Assembly: GCA_036768485.1 (NCBI GenBank)
Contig: JAVLUZ010000145.1
Span: forward strand, 22,477,522 to 22,541,521
Source of the DNA: Mermis nigrescens
Taxonomy: Eukaryota; Nematoda; Enoplea; Mermithida; Mermithidae
Length of the DNA stretch: 64,000 nt
Direction of reading: 5' to 3'
The notes beneath the pieces were generated by a model, which saw only the letters and a program-made list of their open reading frames with translations, searched no databases and was not told the DNA's origin. The position numbers were made by a program, and so were the translations under genes. Below, piece after piece: positions 28,001 to 34,914 of the stretch. Each line of letters starts with the position of its first letter. The stretch's first letter is position 1.

Positions 28001-28093
28001 GATATTACTTTCGAGCACTTTCTCGAGATTTCCTGCAAAATCCATTGCCCACAAATTTAGAGTGCATGCCGAAATTATAGCCTTTCTACCCAT
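496..28093 (-). CDS. NADSYN1: Glutamine-dependent NAD+ synthetase (15 exons, 3' end off-window)
   Basis: This enzyme makes NAD+ from deamido-NAD using ATP and glutamine (cytosolic, last step of NAD synthesis). An N-terminal nitrilase-type glutaminase supplies ammonia to a C-terminal synthetase. Joining the 15 exons listed below gives 632 residues that follow the animal NADSYN1 family from Met1. Glutaminase residues fall at Glu45 (GSELELCGY), Lys114 (LIRPKQ) and Cys175 (CEICEELW), matching human numbering. The P-loop is SGGRDS at 358-363, where family members I recall have a hydrophobic residue at Arg361. Later conserved blocks include [19 protein letters not shown] and [16 protein letters not shown]. 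The human protein has 706 residues, so roughly 70 are missing beyond position 1. Twelve introns are canonical GT-AG with consistent phase; the 13334/11309 and 6384/4387 junctions are not. The introns are packed with MITEs. The identification is firm; the two odd junctions are inferred from protein alignment. Confidence 0.95.
1095..1624. repeat. Degenerate CCAACCAACTAG minisatellite
   Basis: About 530 bp are built from CAAC tetramers with interspersed CTAGC, CGGC and AAAC variants. It is inside the NADSYN1 intron between exons 14 and 15. Confidence 0.9.
2410..2807 (+). mobile_element. hAT-like MITE family 2 (copy a)
   Basis: This 398-bp element starts CAGACATGCACAGC and ends GATCATGTACG. It has a perfect 8-bp duplication TCAATGAC. 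Inside are the conserved strings GATGCTCTA and an AT-rich stretch. Confidence 0.9.
3069..3248 (+). mobile_element. hAT-like MITE family 1 (copy b)
   Basis: Starts CAGGCATGTAGC and ends AAGTGCCTG. The flanks are TTCATAAG and TTTATAAG (7/8). It is inserted right beside the 5' splice site of NADSYN1 exon 14. Confidence 0.85.
3264..3333 (-). CDS. NADSYN1: NADSYN1 exon 14
   Basis: This 70-nt exon encodes residues 566-589 ([19 protein letters not shown] at its end), matching human [20 protein letters not shown]. The acceptor is TTTTCAG and the donor is GTATGC. A hAT-like MITE duplication starts 7 nt past the donor. Confidence 0.95.
4256..4387 (-). CDS. NADSYN1: NADSYN1 exon 13
   Basis: This exon encodes residues 522-565, [20 protein letters not shown] and then [12 protein letters not shown]. 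It is nearly identical to the human ADINPIGGISKTDLR block that lines the synthetase active site. The acceptor is TATTTTCAG, the donor is GTAAGG, and the exon ends in phase 2. Confidence 0.95.
4511..4700 (+). mobile_element. MITE family 5 fragment
   Basis: Starts CATAGATGCACAGCG and carries CCACAGTTTCTGATCAATTT. It runs to GATCTAGATCCCCC and abuts family 4 element 4708-5157. Confidence 0.55.
4708..5157 (+). mobile_element. hAT-like MITE family 4 (copy a)
   Basis: Starts CATACATGGGCGTGGGGA and ends TTGCGCATCTATG. The flanks are TATCACGT and CCTCACGT (6/8). Inside are many copies of CTATATAG separated by 30-60 bp. Confidence 0.75.
5259..5419 (+). mobile_element. hAT-like MITE family 1 (copy c)
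   Basis: Termini are CAGGCACGTA and TACGTGCCTG, a perfect 10-bp inverted repeat. The flanks are CAGAAGAG and CGGAAGAG (7/8). Confidence 0.87.
6384..6626 (-). CDS. NADSYN1: NADSYN1 exon 12 (3' boundary non-canonical)
   Basis: This 243-nt exon encodes residues 441-521, with [27 protein letters not shown] and SSANVDES. The acceptor is TTTTGACAG. To join exon 13 in frame the exon must end GATGAAAG, where the next bases are TC rather than GT. The canonical GT one base earlier (GAAA|GTCTTT) shifts the frame. AGTCTTT is present at both ends of the intron. Confidence 0.9.
7040..7500. mobile_element. C/G-rich MITE cluster (family 'CATGGGCAGC')
   Basis: Two related segments (from 7,048 and 7,265) carry CATGGGCAGC or TAGGTGGGCAGC starts, TTCTGGGG runs and GAGC(A)CTATCC-ATTAGCATC blocks. 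Further copies lie at 13,571-13,826 and in part at 57,840-57,975 and 59,107-59,263. Exact ends were not resolved. Confidence 0.5.
8126..8673 (+). mobile_element. hAT-like MITE family 3 (copy a)
   Basis: This 548-bp element has inverted termini CAGGGGCGTAACCA and TGATTACGCCTCTG. It has a perfect 8-bp duplication TGTACATG. It is inserted into an older C/G-rich repeat. Confidence 0.9.
8840..9560. repeat. TGCACGAGCC / GTACAAAGAT repeat region in NADSYN1 intron
   Basis: TTTTGCACGAGCCTCTTTGT and recurrent TTTGTACGAG or GTACAAAGAT strings occur with GCGAAGCGCC at 9,396. It is related to the 32-33 kb repeats. No exon was seen. Confidence 0.45.
9990..10158 (-). CDS. NADSYN1: NADSYN1 exon 11
   Basis: This exon encodes residues 385-440 plus a split codon, including [20 protein letters not shown] and [14 protein letters not shown]. 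The human counterparts are VRTIVNQISYTPQD and ILTTCYMASKNSS. The acceptor is GATTTAG and the donor is GTATGT. Confidence 0.95.
11157..11309 (-). CDS. NADSYN1: NADSYN1 exon 10 (ATP-binding P-loop)
   Basis: This exon encodes residues 334-384 of the synthetase domain, containing [14 protein letters not shown] and [14 protein letters not shown]. The P-loop SGGRDS (358-363) has Arg where other members I recall have Val or Ile. The acceptor is TTTATAG, the donor is GTAAAT, and the exon ends in phase 1. The 5' edge is uncertain by one base (11308 or 11309). Confidence 0.94.
11675..11947. mobile_element. C/G-rich MITE copy in NADSYN1 intron 9
   Basis: Begins near GTGCACATAGGGGATTTGAG and ends CCCATGTATGAGC, the CATG-type termini shared by the other short elements. 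No duplication was confirmed. Confidence 0.45.
12394..12725 (+). mobile_element. MITE family 2 fragment (right end lost)
   Basis: Starts CAGACATGCACAGCATGGGA and follows family 2 through GGCGCGAAGCGCC and on to about 12,690, but the right terminus is absent. Family 4 element 12740-13168 lies immediately downstream. Confidence 0.75.
12740..13168 (+). mobile_element. hAT-like MITE family 4 (copy b)
   Basis: Starts CACACATGCACATAGG and ends GTGCACCTATG. It has a perfect 8-bp duplication GTCTCAAG. It contains the hairpin GGCGCTTCGCGCC at 12892-12904. Confidence 0.9.
13334..13458 (-). CDS. NADSYN1: NADSYN1 exon 9 (3' boundary non-canonical)
   Basis: This exon encodes residues 293-333 plus a partial codon: [20 protein letters not shown] and then [16 protein letters not shown]. 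The acceptor is TTGATTTAG. The nearest donors are GTGCGT and GTAAGC, and neither gives the frame required by exon 10. The product [13 protein letters not shown] needs the cut one base away from a GT-AG solution. Alternatively, a GC donor (T|GCGTAA) would add one Ser. Confidence 0.88.
13571..13826. mobile_element. C/G-rich MITE copy
   Basis: Begins ACATACGTGGGCAGCAAC and ends CCACGCCCAGGTGTGG. It shares the ATTGGCATCAAAAAATTCG and TTGAATACCCC blocks with 7,265-7,480. It overlaps an accidental plus-strand open frame that is not a gene. Confidence 0.6.
14099..14265 (-). mobile_element. hAT-like MITE family 1 (copy d)
   Basis: Termini are CAGGCACGTA and TACGTGCCTG. The flanks are GAGTTTGG and GATTTTGG (7/8). 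It is in reverse orientation relative to copies b and c. Confidence 0.87.
14365..14439 (-). CDS. NADSYN1: NADSYN1 exon 8
   Basis: This 75-nt exon encodes residues 268-292 ([25 protein letters not shown]). It corresponds to human [20 protein letters not shown]. The acceptor is TTTTTAG, the donor is GTGAGG, and both ends are phase 0. It spans the linker after the glutaminase domain. Confidence 0.92.
14517..15113 (-). mobile_element. hAT-like MITE family 3 (copy b)
   Basis: This 597-bp element has termini CAGGACCGTAGCCA and TGGCTACGGGCCTA. The flanks are CACGTATG and CACATATG (7/8). It lies in the intron just upstream of NADSYN1 exon 8. Confidence 0.87.
15158..15358 (+). mobile_element. hAT-like MITE family 4 (short copy)
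   Basis: This 201-bp element starts CATTCATGCACATAGG and ends GCGCATCTATG. The flanks are AACTGTAT and GGCTGTAT (6/8). Confidence 0.75.
16428..16559 (-). CDS. NADSYN1: NADSYN1 exon 7
   Basis: This exon encodes 44 codons (residues 224-267) from [20 protein letters not shown] to FSIKEV, aligned with human [20 protein letters not shown]. The acceptor is GTTTAAG, the donor is GTAAGT, and both ends are phase 0. Confidence 0.95.
16621..17014 (+). mobile_element. hAT-like MITE family 2 (copy b)
   Basis: This 394-bp element has termini CAGACATGCG and GTCATGTATG. The flanks are GTGACGAG and GTGATGAG (7/8). It contains the hairpin GGCGCAAAGCGCC. Confidence 0.88.
17357..17516 (+). mobile_element. hAT-like MITE family 1 (copy e)
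   Basis: Starts CAGGCAAGTAGC and ends TACGTGCCTG. The flanks are CATAGCAT and CACAGCAT (7/8). Confidence 0.87.
17541..17661 (-). CDS. NADSYN1: NADSYN1 exon 6
   Basis: This exon encodes residues 183-223, reading [19 protein letters not shown] and then SHHELRKS. It matches human DGVEIITNASGSHHVLRKA. The acceptor is ATATGTAG and the donor is GTAGCG. The exon ends ...SCASK, in phase 0. A hAT-like MITE sits 24 nt past the donor. Confidence 0.95.
18907..19125. repeat. AAT/ATT microsatellite next to NADSYN1 exon 5
   Basis: A long AAT run with AAC interruptions passes into ATT. It ends at the exon 5 donor and gives false Asn-rich and Ile-rich open frames. Confidence 0.95.
19128..19216 (-). CDS. NADSYN1: NADSYN1 exon 5
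   Basis: This exon encodes residues 154-182, containing [13 protein letters not shown] with the nucleophile Cys175. The acceptor is ACTAAAG and the donor is GTAAATAATAAT. The donor runs directly into the large AAT/ATT microsatellite, so the repeat begins within a few bases of the 5' splice site. Confidence 0.95.
20087..20262 (-). mobile_element. hAT-like MITE family 1 (copy f)
   Basis: Starts CAGGCACGTATA and ends CTACGTCCCTG. It has a perfect 8-bp target duplication TATGCAAG on both sides, so it is a relatively young insertion. Confidence 0.9.
20570..20711 (-). CDS. NADSYN1: NADSYN1 exon 4
   Basis: This exon encodes residues 106-153, including [20 protein letters not shown] with catalytic Lys114. 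The acceptor is CCTTGCAG, the donor is GTAATT, and the exon ends in phase 0. Confidence 0.95.
21775..22048 (+). mobile_element. MITE family 5 copy in NADSYN1 intron
   Basis: Runs from AAAGATGCACAGC to CACGTGCATGTCTG. It has the same TTTCTGGTCAATTTAAATCA and TTTCCACAAAATTT-type internal blocks as the other family 5 copies. Confidence 0.65.
22473..22526 (-). CDS. NADSYN1: NADSYN1 exon 3
   Basis: This small 54-nt exon encodes residues 88-106 ([18 protein letters not shown] plus a split codon), matching human MPVMHRNVRYNCRVIFLN. The acceptor is CATTGCAG and the donor is GTAAGT; phases agree on both sides. Confidence 0.94.
22818..23231 (-). mobile_element. MITE family 2, inverted copy
   Basis: Starts CATACACGATCTTGG and ends GTGCATGTAT(G), the reverse of the usual order, with GGCGCTTAGCGCC inside. 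The flanking duplication is imperfect (GGATGCAC and GGATGCGA). It is followed directly by a related fragment to about 23,570. Confidence 0.75.
23232..23760. mobile_element. Family 2-related and family 5-related MITE fragments
   Basis: Positions 23,240-23,570 resemble a variant of family 2 (CAAATTTTCGGCGCTTTGCGCC, then a GAACGAACATTGCC block and CTGTACACGTATGG). About 23,570-23,755 resembles family 5. Boundaries are unclear. Confidence 0.5.
24221..25060 (+). mobile_element. MITE family 2 split by a nested copy
   Basis: The outer copy starts CATACATGCATAGC and ends ATCATGTATG, with flanks GTAATGCC and GTATTGAC (6/8). It is interrupted at GTAGGTGC by another family 2 element in the opposite orientation. 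Confidence 0.8.
24296..24715 (-). mobile_element. Nested inverted MITE family 2 copy
   Basis: Begins TATACATGGTCTTAG and ends GTGCATATATG, with flanks GTAGGTGC and GTAGGTAC (7/8). The flanks lie within the outer family 2 copy, giving a clear order of insertion. Confidence 0.82.
25589..25766 (-). CDS. NADSYN1: NADSYN1 exon 2
   Basis: This exon encodes residues 29-88, containing [17 protein letters not shown] with catalytic Glu45 of the glutaminase triad. The acceptor is TGAATAG and the donor is GTAAGA. It starts with 2 nt of a split codon and ends in phase 2. The family's usual G-P-E-L-E is G-S-E-L-E here. Confidence 0.95.
25887..26325 (-). mobile_element. hAT-like MITE family 2 (inverted copy)
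   Basis: Starts CATACATGATTTTT and ends GTGCATGTATG. The flanks are AGCATGAC and TGCACGAC (6/8). It lies in NADSYN1 intron 1. Confidence 0.8.
26454..26916 (+). mobile_element. hAT-like MITE family 2 (copy with internal insert)
   Basis: Starts CAGACATCCACAGC and ends GATCATGCAAG. The flanks are GCCAAAAT and GCCATGAT (6/8). An unrelated G-rich segment at about 26,680-26,745 interrupts it. Confidence 0.75.
28009..28093 (-). CDS. NADSYN1: NADSYN1 exon 1
   Basis: This exon encodes residues 1-28 plus one base: [20 protein letters not shown] and then GNLEKVLE. It matches the conserved start of the nitrilase domain (human [20 protein letters not shown]). The ATG is at 28093-28091 and the donor GTAATA follows a phase-1 end. 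A pyrimidine-rich acceptor lies 29 nt upstream of the ATG. Confidence 0.93.
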
Positions 28094-28124
28094 GTGTAGG
28101 TTTTTGCTGTGCACGCAGGGATCT
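28094..28124 (-). promoter_or_regulatory. Splice acceptor upstream of NADSYN1 start
   Basis: TTTGTTTTTAG ends 29 nt upstream of the initiator ATG. It could be a spliced-leader trans-splice acceptor or the end of a 5'UTR intron; the DNA alone cannot decide. Confidence 0.5.
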
Positions 28125-28800
28125 AAAAACAAATTCATGTAATACAATTATAAAGCATCATCTTATGATTAGGCGAGGCATAAATAGAAGAAGGGAGTAA
28201 GAATGCTAAATGCAAGAAAGGCAAGGGAAAATAATACAAGTAAAATGATATCAAATTAGGTAAAAAGAGTATCTTTCAATATAAATGATTCAGAACAAGA
28301 ACTTTATTCATAAATATGCATTTTAAAATCAATTTTTAATTGTGTCTTCCGTCAACATACGGTGTTATAAGCGATAAGAGCACGTTTGCTATTTTTAAAT
28401 CTCAATCATCTAATCTCCAAATTTTTCTATCAATGAAAAAGACGCGTAACAATTTTTCAACATATTTCCTAATAATAAATAAATTTTTTGCAATAAACCG
28501 TGTTTAATACGTTTATAAGTCTACTCATCGAAAGAAAGTCAAATGTTTTTATATTAGAGCGAACAAGAGGTACAACTAGCTTAGATTTGTACAACGAGTA
28601 GTAATTTTGTTTAATATACAAACTGGAGGCAAAATTTTTTGCTTATAGGATTCTTCTAATCTGCATACGTAGGGTTCAGCTATATAAAGTGTTTTGTTTT
28701 CTGTTTTATTTTTTGCTTTTTATCTTGTGTTTTTCAAACGATAAATTATTTGACTGACTGATTGATTAACTTGTCAATAAAAGTGAAGCAATGCAACCGG

Positions 28801-31094
28801 CGTGGCGCGGTCATCAATAAAAAAGCAATAAAAATAAATCAATTCAAAAAATTCTGAATTTTGGCTCTCTAAAACGCATTTTTGCATTGAAAAAAATCTC
28901 CGAAAACCATTCAGAAGGTGAAGATTTTAAATTATAGTGAAGTTCTAGAGAAGGTTGGCAATAAAAGTGCTGCGATCGGCAAAGCGCGCCGGGAAGAGTA
29001 ATAGAAAACATTAAAAATAAATCAATCCGGCGAGAAGCACAAGAAAATTTTTAAATTTTACCCTTTTATAACGCATTTTTACATTATAAAACTTTTCTGC
29101 AATGTGAACTAAGGCCAACATGTTTTCCTTATATCTAAATTTTGATTCACAAAAACCCCTAAATGTGAAAAAACAGTGATTAAAATTGGAAAAACTTGAA
29201 AAAACGGAACATTTGATTAAGTGCAAAATATCCCCGTTTTAGCATTGCACAAACTTACCATACTGTGAGCCGAGCCCAAAATTTTTTCCACATGTCGAAA
29301 TTCGGGTTGACCAAACAACCCCAGCCGCGAAAAAACGGCGATTTGTTGCTGCATCAGGGTTGCAAAGTTAGGGTTTTTCCCCAATTTTTGGGGTTTTTTG
29401 AGGCTAGCGTTTTTTGTGGTTTTTTAATTGTAAGGGTTTTTTGGGGTTTTTTCTGAGAACTAAAAAATGTTGAAGTTTTTGGGGTTTTTTAAATCATATT
29501 ATTTGACACATTATTCCCTCAAAAATTCGAAAAATTTTTCGGCACTTCGCGCTGAATTTTATCCAAACTATTTACATGAACTCTTATGTACACACTTTAA
29601 ACGTTACAGAGTTATTATTGACTGACGCTAACCTATTCTAGAGTGTACATTTAGCCTCTCAATAAGAAAAATACTGCATCTTTCCTGTCAATGCTTAACT
29701 CACTGCACTGCACCTTTTTTCCACTTTTTTGTTTATTTGTCAACCGAATTTTGAAAAATGGAAAAAATCTTTGAGCTTGGTTGACATTTGTGGAAAATCT
29801 TTGTAATGCAAAAATGCGTTTTAGAGAGGTAAAATCTCAAAATTTTCCGGCGCTCCGCGCTGGACTGATATAATTGTATTACCTATGGTTTCTTATTGAT
29901 GTTCAGGCTGCGCTGCGTCAATCGCAGCACTCTAGTCCTCAACTTGCTCTAGAACTTCACTATTACTGAAAAACGCTCACTTTTTGCACGGATTCAGACA
30001 ATTTTTGTTACACAAAATTGATAAATAATTGAGTTTTTTCGTCAAAAGCTACTTCGAAAATTAGCTAAATTGTTCTACTCGGGCCCGTATCCAGAGAAAA
30101 GGGGGCACATCCCTCCCTCGCTAAACAAAATATGAGAATGATTTTTCTGTTACTCCCTCCCCCTTTGCTTTTATAGCCGAAAAACGCAAAAAATTATTTC
30201 ACAATTGTAATAAGAGTTTATCTATTGAGTCTGTAAACTTTCTTTCGTTTTTTTGACATTATCTTTCTTTAAATCCTTTTTCATGTGATTTTTTATTGCA
30301 TTTTCTATGTTAGTAATTGGCTAATAAATATTATTATATTGCTCATTTTGCTTAATCCATGTTGTCATTGCCATTTTCAAATGCCTCTGTGGAAGGTCTT
30401 TACTGTAATGCATAATGTTAAATCTGATTTGCGAAAGTGCATGCAAGTAGGAATGCTTAGCAGCAGAATGCTATGTTTAATCAGTCAGCGTATGGTCACT
30501 TAAGCGCACCACTGGTCGAAACGTGTCATTCCGATGATTCAGTTGACAATGTTCTAGAGTTTATTGAATAAATAGTTTATATACTTCTTGGAGGCTTTTT
30601 GAGATAATTAAAAAGGCCTTCTAATGTGCCAATGACGATTTTCATTCCTAAATAATGCAAGAAATGGGCAATCCAAAAAAAGGGTTTTATCATGGAATTT
30701 TTATAAATTTTAAGGTTTTCTGTGGTTTCCAGAGCTGATTGGGGTTTTTTCAGGGTTTTCTGAGCTAAAAATTGGGATTCTTGCGACAGCCACTTGGCAG
30801 CCCCATGGCAATGCAATCACCGTTTTTTTCCACTTTTTGGTCTATTTGTCAACCAAAATTTCAGGAAATGGAAAAAATTTTTGGACTTGGTTGGCATTTG
30901 AGGAAAATTTTTGTAATGTTAAAAATGAGTTTTAGAGAGGTAAAACTTCAAAAATTTTTTGGTGCTTCGCGCCGAATTAATTTAATTCTGACTTGTTATT
31001 AATCTTTAAGCCGCGCCGCACCAATTGCAGCATTTTTGTCGACAATCTGGTCTATAACTTCACTACAATTGAAAATCCTTATCTTCTGCACAAA
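28801..31094. repeat. Dispersed repeats with GCGTTTTAGAGAGG block; no gene seen
   Basis: Copies of a block containing AAAATGCGTTTTAGAGAGGT and a nearby GGCGCTTCGCGC-type hairpin occur at 28,865 and 29,065 (inverted), 29,815 and 30,915. One more is at 32,050 beyond the LINE. Between them lie G/T-rich 'GGGGTTTTTT' stretches (29,350-29,480 and 30,735-30,780). No exon-like open frame was recognised. Confidence 0.6.
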
Positions 31095-31110
31095 TTTGGT
31101 TAGTTTTTGT

Positions 31111-32030
31111 TGTTGTTGTAGCAGCGCTCAATCATTGATCAGTCGAATCCAGCCCCAGGAAGCATGCTACTTCCACTGGATGTTTCCATAGGTCGATTGC
31201 ACAAAGATTGGTCGGTTTTGTAGGGCAGTGGAAAAGATGGTGGACGTCATGTGGCCCATTTCCACAGTCCGGGCATAGATTGTCAATGGTTGGGTCGAGG
31301 CGTGTCAGATAGGTGTTTAGCATCCAACACCATCCTGAGCGAAGTTGAGCTAACACGGTCCTTGTGGCATGTGGAAGCCGAAGTTCGGCCGATGTTACAG
31401 GAGGTGGGTAGCCGCCCAACAACATGGTCTGTAGCCTGCGATTCCGTCTGCAACTGCCTTGCTGTGTATATCTTTGAGGACTCCTTTGTAGTTTGCGTTG
31501 TCAGCTTTGAGTCGCTCAGTGTATGGGTCTATGTCAGGTTGGTAGTGTGAAATATCTTTGCGGATATTTCTTGGTGTACGGGCTTGTGTGATCAGGTTGT
31601 GGTTCGGGTGGTTGGTCAAATTGCATGAAAGTAGATACTGTCTTGACAACATTTTGTTGTGTTGCTTAATGGGCAGCAATTTAGTTTCACTTTGCAGATG
31701 ATCTGCATGGGTAATCAGATGGCAGCCAGTGATAGTTCTCATAGCTGCATTTTGTGTTGTTTGTAGGGTAGTCCAGTGGGTTGGACGGAGTTGAGGTGTC
31801 CAGATTGGGGCGGCATAGTTAGCGACAGAACGACAAACAGCTTTGTACGTTGTCAGTAGTGTTTCTTTGTCTTTGCCCCATGTACTACCTGCTAGTGACT
31901 TCAGTACATTATTGTGAGTACGGAGGCGGTTGCAAATGTAGTTAGCATGTGTTGAGAAAGTTAGCATGTTGTCAAACACAACACCCAACAGTTTGGGATT
32001 CTTCACTGTTGGAATGCGATGCCCTGCAAC
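31111..32030 (-). mobile_element. 5'-truncated non-LTR retrotransposon (reverse transcriptase C-terminus), frameshifted
   Basis: A minus-strand reading frame (32006-31395) begins NPKLLGVVFDNMLTFSTHAN and contains YKAVCRSVANYAAPIW, typical of the C-terminal part of jockey/CR1-type reverse transcriptases. It continues after a frame break near 31,400-31,425 as LPHATRTVLAQLRSGWCWML and CPDCGNGPHDVHHLFHCP. The element is bounded by a perfect 16-bp target duplication (31095-31110 and 32031-32046). It ends in an ACA-repeat tail next to the left duplication. It is a dead, 5'-truncated copy inserted into another dispersed repeat. Confidence 0.88.
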
Positions 32031-32046
32031 TTTGGTTAGTTTTTGT

Positions 32047-33835
32047 CATGCAAAAATGCGTTTTAGAGAGGTGAAACTACAAAAATTTCTGGCGCTTCGC
32101 GCTATTTGATAAATTATAGTTTTAATTGTCAAAAGCGACTTAAGAATTGGCTAAAATGCTTTATTGAAGGAAGGAAATTCAAGTTTCAACAGAAATAACT
32201 TATACTGATCGTGATATTTCTTGTAGAGCTCGAAATTTTTGCACAAAAAGTGCATCAAACACCGCTATTGCATGTGTACATAGGATTTTCTACTTAAAAA
32301 ACACTGATTTTTCAACCCAGGCGCTCTATTTTTAATGTTTTCAGACCTCCTAAAAAAGTCGGAAAAAGTGGAAAAAAATTTTGGGTTTGGTCAGTGTTTT
32401 TTTTGCACAGTGCAAACTTTTTTGGGCCCGTGCAAAGAAAAAATTTGGTGATTTTTGCACGGTGCAAAGAAAAATTTGGGCAAAAATAATGTAAAATATA
32501 TCGATTTTTGAACGCCCAGAATCTCATTTTCTTTCCAGCGCGCCCACTGAGTTCAATTTTTCATCCTATTTTCATTTCTGATGCAGACAGGCTTATTCTA
32601 CTTTGCGTATTCCATTACCGAATCAGCAAGACGTGGAATTTGTGTTAGCTTGTTTAACTTTTTTCAAAGGTCACCCAATTTAAAAAGTGCAAAAAGTTTC
32701 AAATGAGCACTTTTTGGAAAAAATGCAAAGATTTTCGGTAGTAGTGCTTGATGTCCCATGCCTTTTTTCGACACTTTTCCCTAATGTAGTAAATTTCTAG
32801 TACAGGTTAAACGAATCATTAGGTTTTTGTTTTACTTTACAGTGCCTACAAATTGTTAATTAAGTTTTCTGCGTCATGGTAATAGGTAATTACGCTATTT
32901 TTTCGTTTTTTGCTCATGCCATTTTCAGAGCTTTCATATGTTTTAAAACAGGATTTCGATAATTATGAGGATTGAAGCCCTATTTTAATTTTAGCATTAC
33001 AGTGTTGTTTTGTACACATTTTTCAGTGCTAGAAAGTGAAAAATCTGGAGTGCTTTTTTTGGACAATCCCAATAAAGTTTCGCGCTTCGTGCGATTTCTT
33101 CACTTTTATAGATATTTTCAGCATAAACATTTCGAATAAAATTTTACATTTGATCATTTTTAAGATTTTCTGGCTCGAAAATAGGAAAAAATTTTGCGCT
33201 TCGCGCGACTTATTATATTTATCCACTTATAAGATGAATCGCCAGAAAAATATGTCATTTTATTTTTTAAGCATTAAATTCCTGCAGAAACTATTAAATG
33301 TGCTGAAAATTTGTTACAGAAATCGCAAATCTGTCGTTTTTCTCAGGGTAAACATAGTGTGAAAGATATAACGGCTAAACCTACAGTATCCTTCCTACCG
33401 CGCGAAGCGCGGAAAATTTTTGTAATATATAAAATACATTGTACAAAAAAATTTTCGGTCGTGCAAAAGGATTTTGGGAGGTTTTTCGCACGGTGCAAAG
33501 AGGCCCGTGCAAAAAAACACTGGGTCTGATCTATAATGTCAACCAAATCGCTGTGAAAAAAACGGTGAATGCAATGCATGCACACACAAAATGTCCGCAT
33601 CGCACAGATAATACAGTAAAAGATATTCTAATTAATTATGTCAAATCAATAACTTGCTCACTTTTTGCTACAAATGATTATTGCTGAAACACGACAATTA
33701 CGAAGGATGCAAAAGAGTAATAAACGTACGGTCAACACAGTAAAAACGTGCTACAGCAAAAGGCGACGAACGAGTCATAAAAATGACGATTTAAGCTCGC
33801 CCTCTAATAAATTTGGATAAGTCGACATCGATTAA
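32047..33835. repeat. Dispersed repeats with GTGCAAAG motifs; no gene seen
   Basis: Holds the continuation of the repeat broken by the LINE. It also has segments rich in GCACGGTGCAAAG and GGCCCGTGCAAA (32,390-32,480 and 33,470-33,530), related to 8,840-8,970 and 27,065-27,380. GCGCTTCGCGCGA-type hairpins occur at 33,080, 33,198 and 33,400. Confidence 0.5.
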
Positions 33836-33839
33836 TCTA

Positions 33840-34003
33840 TAGTCTGTTTCATACAACTTCGGTCATAAATTTCAAAACTATTTCCGAAATTAACTGACAT
33901 ATTGCGATTATAGCATTGATCTAATATATAATTATCGTAAGCCTCGGACTACTGTCGATGAAAATTCTTAGAATTTATGCACGAAGTCATGTGAAACAGA
34001 CTA
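33840..34003. mobile_element. TA-flanked inverted-repeat element (copy a)
   Basis: This 164-bp element has termini TAGTCTGTTTCA and TGAAACAGACTA with TA on each side, the Tc1/mariner-type target duplication. Confidence 0.8.
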
Positions 34004-34104
34004 TAGATTTGAACACCTATATTTAAATCAGGTAGGTGATTCCAAATGGGGATTTATAAAAAAATCGAATTCTAGTAAATTAGAACGAACAAGAGGGACA
34101 ACTA

Positions 34105-34636
34105 TAGTCTGTTTCATTTATTCGAGATTTTTTTCAGTGAATTTTTTTGAAGGCAACAGTAAGCCATATTAGGTGATTTACTGTAACTCGGTTGAAAAAT
34201 CAAGTGGGGGCGAGCGGTTGTCATTCCTTCATTTATTATGCACTTAACCATCCAAATAAACTTAATTCGAGCATCTTAACAGTGCTGGGACATTTTATAG
34301 TAAGTGCGCTACATAAAAATCTCGAAAATGGAATCGAAACCGGGTTGCTTCGACTCTAATCGGACGTTCTACCACTGAGCTAAGCAGAACTTTGCACCGA
34401 TGTTTAAAATATTAGTCTATTGTGTTTAAAGGTCAATTTATGACAAACTGAATGCCCAACTTCCATCCGTAAGATACATGATCTGCTGGAAGACGAGAAT
34501 GAATTATGCCGTAAGAAACTTTATTGAAAACTCTTCCTACAGTGATATTCAAACGACTTACAGTGAGTAAAAAGAGATTCACTGTAGCCTCGGAAAAGAT
34601 TTGATGAAAAAGCTCTCGGATAAATGAACCAGGCTA
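34105..34636. mobile_element. TA-flanked inverted-repeat element (copy b)
   Basis: This 532-bp element starts TAGTCTGTTTCATTTAT and ends ATAAATGAACCAGGCTA, with TA duplicates. It contains the tRNA-like segment. Confidence 0.75.
34327..34390 (-). mobile_element. tRNA-like segment (degenerate tRNA or SINE head)
   Basis: The minus strand has a perfect A-box-like TAGCTCAGTGG (34372-34382) and a B-box-like GGTTTCGATTCC (34330-34341, one extra T) about 30 nt apart. The acceptor and anticodon stems do not pair, so a working tRNA is unlikely. It lies inside the TA-flanked element 34105-34636. Confidence 0.45.
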
Positions 34637-34914
34637 TAGTTTAAAGCGATTTGTGCAGCGAGTAGTATTTTTATTAAGCACAAAAAAATGTAATGAAAAG
34701 ACAAAATTTTTGACTAATAATTTGATGCATCATACATCTTAGGTAGCGCGTTGGCGCGTACCTATAATATACTTGGGTACCCCCAACACCTGTGCACCCC
34801 CTACAGCTGTAACGGGACACTTCTGGAAGGTGCGGTTTTTTTTAAAAGAAAGATAATAAAAAAATTCGCTGCCCTTGCTTTTTTGTTTTTCTTGAAACTC
34901 AAAATTGACTGTGT

